This document shows positions 58,177 to 64,000 of a stretch of 64,000 bases of DNA, piece by piece. Source of the stretch: Nitrobacter hamburgensis X14 (GTDB lineage: Bacteria; Pseudomonadota; Alphaproteobacteria; Rhizobiales; Xanthobacteraceae); NCBI RefSeq assembly GCF_000013885.1, contig NC_007964.1, positions 2,280,001 through 2,344,000 of the forward strand. Direction: 5' to 3'. Position 1 is the stretch's first letter. Each line of letters opens with the position of its first letter. The notes under the pieces were generated by a model. The model worked only from the letters and a program-made list of their open reading frames with translations, was not told where the DNA came from and did not search any database. The position numbers and the translations under genes were made by a program.

Positions 58177-58387
58177 CTACTGCTTCAGCTTGTAGATGCC
58201 TGACAGCCAGCCCTGCAGCAGATCCTGTGTCACGCGCGACAGGTTCGTCCCCTGCCGGATGGCTTCGATCTTCGCCTCCTTGATCACCTCTTCGTCGATG
58301 ATGGCCGTCAACGGCTTCTTCCCTGCCGGCGCGCGGGGGGCCACTCCTGCTGGTCTGTGACTTTCCCGGCTCCGCCTTCTTGGCCAT
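58177..58387 (-). pseudogene. Frameshifted ribbon-helix-helix-like protein
   Basis: Read from ATG 58387 the frame gives MAKKAEPGKSQTSRSGPP, then runs out of the conserved frame. The neighbouring frame gives PAGKKPLTAIIDEEVIKEAK followed by IEAIRQGTNLSRVTQDLLQG and ends at 58177. Removing one base from the six-C run at 58337-58342 joins both parts into a protein of about 69 residues. The C-terminal part looks like a CopG/ParG ribbon-helix-helix. It may be a true pseudogene, a sequencing error or a slippery site. Confidence 0.5.
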
Positions 58388-58404
58388 CTCATCTCGAATA
58401 CGGA

Positions 58405-59139
58405 ATGCTCGACGAAAACTGCGTCGTCGCAGTGTCGAGTCGCAAGCGCGACCTAACTCCAGCGCGCACGAACTCTTTCTTGCAAGCGGACGCGCTGGCG
58501 GCCGGTGTGCAGTCCCGTTGCGCGTGGGCGGCGGTTGCGACTTTCCGGAGATGGTGCCATCGTCCGCACCCTTTCTATTGGAGTGACGCAGCGCCCCGGG
58601 AGATCGACTATGCTCATCCGGGGGAACGGGCGATCTTCGACGAGATGCGCAGCGAAGGCCTCGTTCTGTTTTCCCGCGACATCTCCTGGTCTGGCGTTGA
58701 GGAACGGCAGATCGTTGCCGTCGTCGCCGCGGCAGAAGGGCCGGCGCTGGTCTGCGCGCGGTCCTGGCCGCCCCTGACGGGAGATGGGATGATCATCAGG
58801 ATTGACCTCCGGTGCCGCGTTGAAGACGCCTGCAGGCTCTTTCTTTCGGCGGACGGTATCCCTGCGGCGCGGCCGCTCGTCCCGCATACCGACGCGGGAA
58901 TCGTGGCGAAGTATCGCGGTGCAACTGCCATTTGGAGACAGGGGATCGCTGGCGATCTGATCCAGACCGTCTATCTCCTCAGGATACGCAGATCTACGGG
59001 ACCCGAGCTCGTTGTAGCGAGCGACACCGTGACCGGCGGACGAAGCGAGGTCGTCGAGCACGGACGGGTGGAGACCGGGCGCCTGCGCGAATGGGCGGCC
59101 GAAATCTTCGGAGCGGACAGGCTGTCCTTCGCGCCCTAG
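58405..59139 (+). CDS. Unknown protein near the right end of the transposon
   Basis: A 244-residue soluble protein from ATG 58405 (MLDENCVVAVSSRKRD); the frame is open from 58357 but would overlap the start of the minus-strand gene. Sequence such as FDEMRSEGLVLFSRDISWSG, LVCARSWPPLTGDGMIIRID and ELVVASDTVTGGRSEVVEHG looks genuinely coding. No family is recognised. It is the last gene before the right-end repeats. Confidence 0.45.
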   Translation: MLDENCVVAVSSRKRDLTPARTNSFLQADALAAGVQSRCAWAAVATFRRWCHRPHPFYWSDAAPREIDYAHPGERAIFDEMRSEGLVLFSRDISWSGVEERQIVAVVAAAEGPALVCARSWPPLTGDGMIIRIDLRCRVEDACRLFLSADGIPAARPLVPHTDAGIVAKYRGATAIWRQGIAGDLIQTVYLLRIRRSTGPELVVASDTVTGGRSEVVEHGRVETGRLREWAAEIFGADRLSFAP

Positions 59140-59185
59140 GTGGTCGCGCATGGCCGGCGCCTCGCTGCTGCTGGCATCACCTCAT

Positions 59186-59302
59186 TAGGGGACGTACTTT
59201 GCTCGGCAAGGATCGGTTATCCTGCCAATGTGCGGCACTCGCCGTATGCGATTCCAAGGCCTTGCGGAGGCGCTAGGGGACGTACTTTGCCCGGCGCCGC
59301 AG
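59186..59302 (-). repeat. Right terminal inverted repeat with internal copy
   Basis: The terminal 28 bp (59275-59302) read inward as TGCGGCGCCGG then GCAAAGTACGTCCCCTA. A second copy of the core lies at 59186-59202, 89 bp further in. The left end carries the same core in opposite orientation. Confidence 0.8.
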
Positions 59303-59307
59303 TGGAG
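59303..59307. repeat. Target site duplication GTGGA, right copy
   Basis: The same five bases lie at 48148-48152. Together with 59308-59342 they carry the other half of the hairpin interrupted by the insertion. Confidence 0.85.
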
Positions 59308-59451
59308 CAGCTAACTCTTAATCAGCTGCTCCACTCATTGATGACACATTATGCCGATTGCTAATTAGCATCCGTCCTGGCAACAAGCGAGACCATGATT
59401 AGGACGAACCAAATGTTACGCATCAGAAATTTGTCTTCGAATACTTGAACA
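59308..59451. other. Right flank of the insertion: interrupted hairpin and AT-rich leader
   Basis: Positions 59325-59342 (AGCTGCTCCACTCATTGA) are the intact arm of the hairpin whose other arm is split by the transposon. The AT-rich remainder should hold the promoter of the TIR gene. Confidence 0.7.
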
Positions 59452-60588
59452 ATGAAAATTTTCTTGGGTTATCCGTCAGAACGGCTTTCCGATGCCAGAG
59501 CCATTTGGGATTTTCTGACCAATTTGGGATTGACAGTATGGTTTGATAAGGAACACGTACTTGTTGGCGAGGATTGGCGTGCTGCGCGTGAACAAGCGCA
59601 AGATGAGGCTGATCTCGTCATCCATCTGATCTCCCCGGAAATGCAAAGTCGGGCTGGCGAAGTGCAGAGAGAGATAAAGCGTTCTCTCGATAAGGCCAAG
59701 GATATACCGCCAGGAAACCTTTTCTTAATTCCTATACTTGTCGGTGGTGCTGCCGTTCCTCGCGAGATTGCGAGCTATCAGTACGTTGAGTACAAAAAAG
59801 GTGATTGGCCTTATCGTGTAGCAAAAAGCATCGCGCGAAAACATGAGCAGCTTTGCTCGTGCGGCCCCGAAGAGCTTACCAACTATATCAAAGCTCAAGC
59901 CACGGCAGGCGGTCGAATTGATCTTAAGATCCATGATGTAGATTCGGTACGAGATCTACAGGCCGACTATTTCAAATATCGCTTTAGTAACCGTTTCTTT
60001 GACTTCATCAATGCGGAAATTTCGGCCCATGTGCTAGCCGCTTACTATGATGCACGTCGAAGAGAGGCAGAAATGCCGGAGTCGCCTGAGTTGCGATCCA
60101 CGTGGCAGTGCAGCGTTCGTGAATTTTATCGATCCGATGACTGGGTATCCTTAACATTCGAACATTTCTTTTATTCGACCGGGGCAGCACACGGCAATCA
60201 ACACACAACTACATTAAATTTTGCAGGCGAGAATATTGGTAAGTGGACAATCAATGACCTGTTCGATAGCGAGAGTTCAAACCTAAAATTTCTTCTTGAT
60301 TATGTGCAGCTCGATTTAAAGCGGCAATTACTCGTTTCAGGTTACGAAGACATTTCTTTTCTCATTGATTTCAACGAATACACTTCAGATTCGAACTTGG
60401 GTTGGGCACTGCTCAGCAATTTTAATTTTGATAATAGAGGTTTGGTTCTGCATTTCAGCCCGTATGATGTGCTTGCATATGCTTTTGGCTCATTTGAGGT
60501 TCGAATCCCTTGGGATCAAATACATGATCGCATTAGCAAAGAATTCGAGAGCATGCCGAAACTAAACCTTCCTCAATCATCTGCGTAA
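59452..60588 (+). CDS. TIR domain protein with C-terminal DUF3298-like domain
   Basis: A 378-residue protein. Residues 1-130 form a TIR domain (MKIFLGYPSERLSDARAIWD, GLTVWFDKEH, LVIHLISPEMQSRAGEVQ), with Glu70 in the position of the TIR NADase glutamate. The C-terminal part (about 225-370) resembles DUF3298/RsiV: FYSTGAAHGNQHTTTLNF, INDLFD and a FSPYDVLAYAFGSFEVRIPW ending. There is no TM segment between the domains. The gene is visibly AT-richer than its neighbours, so it was acquired. It lies outside the transposon. A defence role by NAD depletion is inference. Confidence 0.75.
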   Translation: MKIFLGYPSERLSDARAIWDFLTNLGLTVWFDKEHVLVGEDWRAAREQAQDEADLVIHLISPEMQSRAGEVQREIKRSLDKAKDIPPGNLFLIPILVGGAAVPREIASYQYVEYKKGDWPYRVAKSIARKHEQLCSCGPEELTNYIKAQATAGGRIDLKIHDVDSVRDLQADYFKYRFSNRFFDFINAEISAHVLAAYYDARRREAEMPESPELRSTWQCSVREFYRSDDWVSLTFEHFFYSTGAAHGNQHTTTLNFAGENIGKWTINDLFDSESSNLKFLLDYVQLDLKRQLLVSGYEDISFLIDFNEYTSDSNLGWALLSNFNFDNRGLVLHFSPYDVLAYAFGSFEVRIPWDQIHDRISKEFESMPKLNLPQSSA

Positions 60589-60617
60589 CCATTGGACAAT
60601 TCGAAAGGCTTGTACCC

Positions 60618-60980
60618 TCACACACACGTCCACACCGGCCCGATCGGCGTTTGCGTCCAGCACGGGCCTATGCTGCCGCCGTTGAAGCGGCCGCGGTAGA
60701 ACCCGGGGCGGCCGGGATAGCGCCACTCACCGTCGCGCCAGTTAAAATACTGCACGTTCGGATCGATGTACCAATGGCGCCGCTCACGGCGCGCGTTGCG
60801 CAGCACGACGGGCTCCTGCTTGAAAAGCGGCGCCGCGTTGTTCAGCGGCTGACGATAGCCCGGCAGAAAGCCGTAGCTGTGCGAGCGGTGCAAGTGCTTC
60901 TTATGGTGCGGGGCCGCTTCCGCCGCGACGGACGGCAGCGGCAGGACGATGGCCATCGATAGACACAGAAGTCGCGACAT
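60618..60980 (-). CDS. Small secreted hypothetical protein
   Basis: A 120-residue exported protein. The signal peptide MSRLLCLSMAIVLPLPSVAAEA starts at ATG 60980; an upstream Met at 61016 lacks a leader. The mature part is basic and rich in Tyr, Trp, His and Gly (HHKKHLHRSHSYGFLPGY, WYIDPNVQYFNWRDGEWRYP) and ends CWTQTPIGPVWTCV, with two Cys likely to form a disulfide. No function is known. It begins the core-genome block on this side. Confidence 0.6.
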   Translation of the reverse strand: MSRLLCLSMAIVLPLPSVAAEAAPHHKKHLHRSHSYGFLPGYRQPLNNAAPLFKQEPVVLRNARRERRHWYIDPNVQYFNWRDGEWRYPGRPGFYRGRFNGGSIGPCWTQTPIGPVWTCV

Positions 60981-61047
60981 GGGTTGATCATAGACGTTCG
61001 GCGGCCGCTGGGCCATTCAAATCCAGGCGAACGCGCGCGCCGCGCCC

Positions 61048-61263
61048 TCACCTGCGGATATGCTCAAGCGCACCACCCTTGTGGGCCGCAACGTGATCGG
61101 TCTTGTCGCTTTTGATTTCGTACTGCGGATCGTCTTCCGATGCGCGGTGGGTGTGACCCTTATAGTCGAAATCCCCGGTATGGATGGCGATGATTGTTCC
61201 CGACACCCGGCCCGCTTCGGAATTCCAGCTCACATGGTCGCCAATCTTGAATCGCTTTGCCAT
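61048..61263 (-). CDS. DUF2945 (hypervirulence-associated TUDOR-like) protein
   Basis: A 71-residue protein matching the DUF2945 pattern: MAKRFKIGDHVSWNSEAGRV, SGTIIAIHTGDFDYKGHTHRAS and DDPQYEIKSDKTDHVAAHKG. It probably forms a small SH3/TUDOR-like barrel. It starts at ATG 61263, 26 nt after the sugar-kinase gene, so it is probably cotranscribed and thus under the EcfG promoter at 61995-62020. The molecular role is unknown. Confidence 0.85.
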   Translation of the reverse strand: MAKRFKIGDHVSWNSEAGRVSGTIIAIHTGDFDYKGHTHRASEDDPQYEIKSDKTDHVAAHKGGALEHIRR

Positions 61264-61289
61264 CGTGTTTTTCCCGCGTGGACTACGCG

Positions 61290-61979
61290 CTAACGCCGTC
61301 CTTCGTCCCACAACCGAAACCCGCCCTCGAACGCGTCGGCGTTATCGCCACGTCGTGACTTTGGCGGCAGCTTGTCGAGATGTTCGACATTGCCGCCGCC
61401 GATCAGCACCTCATCCGGCTCCAGCGCGGCTGTGAGTTGCCTGACGATATCGGCGACGTGCTTGCGCCATTTCCTGTCGCCGCGGCGCTCGCGCCCGGCT
61501 TCGCCGGCATAATCCTCGTAGGTCTTGCCCTTGCGATACGGCAGGTGTCCCAATTCCATCGGCTCCAGTTCGCCGTCAACGATCATCGCGGAGCCGAGCC
61601 CGGTGCCGAGTCCGAGAAACAGCATTCGTCCGCCCTTGTAGCCGCCGAGCGCCTGCATCAGCGCATCGTTGATGACCTTGGTCGGTTTGCAGAACGCCTT
61701 CTGGAAATCGAAGCCCTTCCATCCCTCGCCGAGATTGAAGGGCTCGTGCAGCGGACGATTGCCTGCGACGGGTCCGGGATAGCCGATCGAAATGACGTCG
61801 TAGGACCAGTCCTTCGTCAGCGCCTTGACCTTGCGCACCATCTGCTTCGCCGCGAGATCGGGTCCGGATTCGAACTCGCGTTTGATGCGGTCCTTGTCGG
61901 TCATGACCTTGACGTGAGACCCGCCGACGTCGATCGCGAGAATGGATCGGGCGGTTTGGTTCGTGCGCGCTGTTTTCAT
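61290..61979 (-). CDS. ROK-family polyphosphate glucokinase-like protein
   Basis: A 229-residue ASKHA-fold kinase. The phosphate-1 motif is ILAIDVGGSHVKVMTD, the phosphate-2 region is LFLGLGTGLGSAMIVDGELE, and a short ROK-type ELGHLPYRKGKTYEDYAG follows. This resembles strictly polyphosphate/ATP-dependent glucokinases (PpgK). The C-terminal EVLIGGGNVEHLDKLPP is also typical. The gene is divergent from the GST gene and preceded by an EcfG-type promoter, so it is probably stress-induced, which fits use of stored polyphosphate. The phosphate donor is not proven. Confidence 0.8.
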   Translation of the reverse strand: MKTARTNQTARSILAIDVGGSHVKVMTDKDRIKREFESGPDLAAKQMVRKVKALTKDWSYDVISIGYPGPVAGNRPLHEPFNLGEGWKGFDFQKAFCKPTKVINDALMQALGGYKGGRMLFLGLGTGLGSAMIVDGELEPMELGHLPYRKGKTYEDYAGEAGRERRGDRKWRKHVADIVRQLTAALEPDEVLIGGGNVEHLDKLPPKSRRGDNADAFEGGFRLWDEGRR

Positions 61980-61994
61980 GGTGTCTGTCCTTAG

Positions 61995-62020
61995 AACGCC
62001 TCATCTATGTCCAAGGTTCC
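61995..62020 (-). promoter_or_regulatory. EcfG-type general stress promoter (kinase/DUF2945 operon)
   Basis: On the complementary strand GGAAC (62020-62016), 17 nt, then CGTT (61998-61995), 15 nt before the start codon. This matches the EcfG consensus and leaves a short leader. Confidence 0.65.
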
Positions 62021-62139
62021 GATGAAGCGATCAAATGCGGCCGTATTGCCGTCGCCTGCCTTGCACACACCGGCTTGCGGCCTCTCGCATTCGGACCTAA
62101 CTAGTTGCGATATCCCGCCTTTCCCGGAGCCCTCCTTAG

Positions 62140-63012
62140 ATGACCGATGCCCCCTACACGCCGCCCAAAGTCTGGACCTTTGACAAGGAGAATGGCGGCA
62201 GATTCGCCTCGGTCAACCGGCCGACCGCCGGCGCGACCCACGAGAAGGTGTTGCCGGTCGGCAACCACCCCTTTCAGCTTTATTCGCGGGGAACGCCGAA
62301 CGGCCAGAAGGTCACGATCATGTTCGAGGAGCTGCTCGCGCTCGGCCACACCGGCGCGGAGTATGACGCCTGGATGATCCGGATAGACGGCGAGCAGTTC
62401 GGTTCGGGCTTTGTCGAGGTCAACCCGAACTCGAAGATTCCGGCGCTGATGGACCGCTCGGGACCTGAGCCGATCCGGGTGTTCGAGTCCGGCGCGATCC
62501 TGCTGCATCTCGCGGAGAAGTTCGGCGCGTTCATCCCGAAAACAGCGGCGGCGCGCGCGGAATGCCTGTCGTGGCTGTTCTGGCAAATGGGCAGCGCGCC
62601 CTATCTCGGCGGCGGCTTCGGCCATTTCTACAACTATGCGCCGGAGAAGATCGAATACGCCATCAACCGCTTCGCCATGGAGACGAAGCGGCAGATGGAC
62701 GTGCTGGACCGCCGGCTCAAGGCCAACGACTATCTCGCCGGCAAGGAGTACACGATCGCAGACATCGCGGTGTGGCCGTGGTACGGCGGCCTGGCCCAGG
62801 GTCTGCTCTACGGCGACAGCGGCACCTTCCTCGACGTCCAGAGCTACAAGAACGTGCAGCGCTGGAATAAACAGATCGCCGCGCGGCCCGCGGTGAAGCG
62901 CGGCCGCATCGTCAACCGTTCCTCCGGCGATCCCGCAAGCCAGCTCCACGAGCGCCACGACGCCTCCGATTTCGAGACCCGGACGCAGGACAAGCTTGCG
63001 AAGCAGGCCTGA
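62140..63012 (+). CDS. yghU: Glutathione-dependent disulfide-bond oxidoreductase (YghU-like GST)
   Basis: A 290-residue Nu-class GST with disulfide-bond reductase activity in E. coli. The N-terminal extension YTPPKVWTFDKENGGRFASV is diagnostic of YghU. The thioredoxin fold follows (QLYSRGTPNGQKVTIMFEEL, NPNSKIPALMD, RVFESGAILLHLAEKFG). The helical C-terminal domain carries YTIADIAVWPWYGGL. It is monocistronic and divergent from the kinase gene. The fit to YghU is strong along the whole length. Confidence 0.92.
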   Translation: MTDAPYTPPKVWTFDKENGGRFASVNRPTAGATHEKVLPVGNHPFQLYSRGTPNGQKVTIMFEELLALGHTGAEYDAWMIRIDGEQFGSGFVEVNPNSKIPALMDRSGPEPIRVFESGAILLHLAEKFGAFIPKTAAARAECLSWLFWQMGSAPYLGGGFGHFYNYAPEKIEYAINRFAMETKRQMDVLDRRLKANDYLAGKEYTIADIAVWPWYGGLAQGLLYGDSGTFLDVQSYKNVQRWNKQIAARPAVKRGRIVNRSSGDPASQLHERHDASDFETRTQDKLAKQA

Positions 63013-63058
63013 CGCCTGCCAGCATCATTTGCAGCCATTTTAACCTGGAGGTCCCTTC

Positions 63059-63739
63059 ATGCATGGAAAAGCCATCATCATCACCGGAGCCTCCGGCGCA
63101 CTGGGTAAGGTCGTCGCGGACGCCGCCGTCGCGCGCGGCGCCCGAGTGGCCGGCATCAACCGGGCTGCCGCGAAAGGCGGCGCCACGGCGGATCGGATCG
63201 ATCTCGGTGGCGTCGATCTGTCCGACGCGGCGCAGGCCCTGCAGGCCGTCGACGCAGCGGCCGCGCATTTCGGCCGGCTCGACGCCCTCATCAATATCGC
63301 CGGCGCGTTCACGTTCGAGACCGTGGCCGACGGCGACCCAAAAACCTGGCAGCGCCTTTACACGATCAACGTGACCACCGCGCTGAACGCCTCGCGGGCC
63401 GCGATCCCACATCTGGTTGCCTCCGGCGCCGGACGCATCGTCAACATCGGCGCGGTGGCGGCGTTGCAGGCTAACGCCGGCATGGGCGCCTATGCCGCGT
63501 CGAAAGCCGGTGTGCATCGTCTGACCGAAGCGCTCGCCGCCGAACTGAAGGGGAAAGTCACCGTCAATGCCGTACTGCCGTCCATCATCGACACACCAGC
63601 CAATCGCAGGGACATGCCCAAGGCGGACTTCACGGCCTGGGTGACGGCGGATGAACTGGCGAACGTCATCCTGTTTCTGGCCAGCGATGCGGCGAGCGCC
63701 GTGACCGGAGCGCTGCTGCCCGTGCGCGGACGTGTTTGA
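63059..63739 (+). CDS. Short-chain dehydrogenase/reductase
   Basis: A 226-residue classical SDR. The NAD(P)-binding motif is ITGASGALGKV, the structural motif NIAG is present, and the catalytic Tyr-Lys is in YAASKAGVHRL. ATG 63059 follows a GGAGG at 63047-63051. The substrate is unknown. It has its own ribosome site 46 nt after the GST gene and could be cotranscribed with it. Confidence 0.88.
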   Translation: MHGKAIIITGASGALGKVVADAAVARGARVAGINRAAAKGGATADRIDLGGVDLSDAAQALQAVDAAAAHFGRLDALINIAGAFTFETVADGDPKTWQRLYTINVTTALNASRAAIPHLVASGAGRIVNIGAVAALQANAGMGAYAASKAGVHRLTEALAAELKGKVTVNAVLPSIIDTPANRRDMPKADFTAWVTADELANVILFLASDAASAVTGALLPVRGRV

Positions 63740-63883
63740 GACCTGATTTTCTCGCTGTAATACGCAGGATACAACCCCGCGATAAAGTAACCCGATGTTA
63801 AGGCCGTTGCCATTCAATCAAGCGGCGCAGCTGCGCTGTTTGCTACCCTTGCCGGCGACAATTTCCTGCAGGATCATCAACGC

Positions 63884-64000
63884 ATGCCTGGGCTTCGCAG
63901 TAACTACGACTACGAGGACTTGCTGGCCTGCGGCCGGGGCGAAATGTTCGGGCCAAGCGAGCCGAAACTTCCGCTACCGCCGATGCTGATGTTCGATCGC
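63884..64000 (+). CDS. fabA: 3-hydroxydecanoyl-ACP dehydratase (5' end only)
   Basis: The first 39 codons run to the right edge. MPGLRSNYDYEDLLACGRGE followed by MFGPSEPKLPLPPMLMFDR matches the FabA N-terminus (YTKEDLLASGRGELFG in E. coli). FabA makes and isomerises the trans-2-decenoyl-ACP that starts unsaturated fatty acid synthesis. The catalytic His and Asp lie beyond the window. ATG 63884 is the natural start. Confidence 0.88.
   Translation, partial: MPGLRSNYDYEDLLACGRGEMFGPSEPKLPLPPMLMFDR

Larger units (their letters stand above)
48153..59302 (+). mobile_element. Tn7-like transposon (11,150 bp), inserted after nrdJ
   Basis: The ends are a 28-bp inverted repeat (25/28 identical), TG at the left and CA at the right, with extra internal copies of the core GCAAAGTACGTCCCCTA and flanking GTGGA duplications. 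Joining the flanks with one GTGGA restores a perfect inverted repeat with 18-bp arms (TCAATGAGTGGAGCAGCT and its complement, 11-nt loop). This shows both ends are exact. Core genes are tnsA, tnsB, tnsC and tniQ. Extra genes are a second tnsA-like gene, a nucleotidyltransferase-fold gene, a SEC-C gene, two unknowns and a broken ribbon-helix-helix gene. There is no Cas gene or CRISPR array. Confidence 0.9.

Noticed and set aside
48153..59302. CRISPR-associated transposon
   Set aside because: There is a single TniQ, no Cas gene and no spaced repeat array anywhere in or near the element.
48153..59302. Reading the GGGGACGTAC repeats only as REP elements of a tyrosine transposase
   Set aside because: Similar motifs occur near such transposases. 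Here the outer pair forms 28-bp inverted ends with TG..CA termini, a 5-bp duplication and a restored hairpin, which REP elements would not give. The 58021 palindrome may still be REP-like.

Overview
The window reads as chromosome of an alphaproteobacterium of the Bradyrhizobium/Nitrobacter/Afipia/Rhodopseudomonas group (Nitrobacteraceae). Evidence: high GC, an aapJQMP amino-acid ABC operon, a class II (B12-dependent) nrdJ, ssb and uvrA with alphaproteobacterial GTTC-N7-GTTC LexA boxes, GGAAC-N16/17-CGTT general-stress (EcfG) promoters, BA14K and Omp25-type surface proteins, and the dispersed palindromic repeats typical of this group. I cannot name the species.

Layout. 1-5578: sdhE (5' end only), recG, a DUF502 membrane protein, glmS and a small conserved ORF. 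5661-7094: tRNA-Cys and a 1.4-kb mini-island that carries a methyltransferase between inverted ~90-100 bp repeats and ends in a 19-bp copy of the tRNA 5' end. 7199-17158: tapT and a four-gene RND efflux operon (outer-membrane factor, adaptor, two permeases). 17711-26672: cysK, aapPMQJ, metC and a Na/Pi cotransporter. 26685-37208: envelope genes (LAB_N protein, GT2, ArnT-like GT39, pbpC, alpha-2-macroglobulin). 37498-48134: tRNA-Arg, ssb, an Omp25-like porin, uvrA, a stress-controlled BA14K protein and nrdJ.

48153-59302 is the main find: a complete 11.15-kb Tn7-like transposon. It has 28-bp terminal inverted repeats (25/28 identical) starting TG and ending CA, further internal copies of the repeat core at both ends, and a 5-bp target duplication GTGGA. 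Removing the element and one duplication copy restores a perfect 18-bp-arm hairpin just after nrdJ, which fixes the ends internally. It sits 14 nt past the nrdJ stop codon, suggesting nrdJ is the TniQ/TnsD-type attachment gene, as glmS is for Tn7. It encodes tnsA, tnsB (DD35E), tnsC and tniQ as an overlapping operon. Unusually it also has a second TnsA-like protein next to the left end whose catalytic Asp is Asn, and a nucleotidyltransferase-fold protein between the two TnsA genes. Right-side cargo is a SEC-C protein, two unknown genes, a frameshifted ribbon-helix-helix gene and a perfect 60-bp palindrome. Immediately outside the right end is an AT-rich TIR-DUF3298 gene, a likely defence or sensing gene.

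60618-64000 returns to core genome: a small secreted protein, a polyphosphate-glucokinase-like/DUF2945 operon behind an EcfG promoter, a YghU-type GST, an SDR and the start of fabA. Two core genes, uvrA and nrdJ, carry in-frame insertions made of palindromic intergenic repeats.
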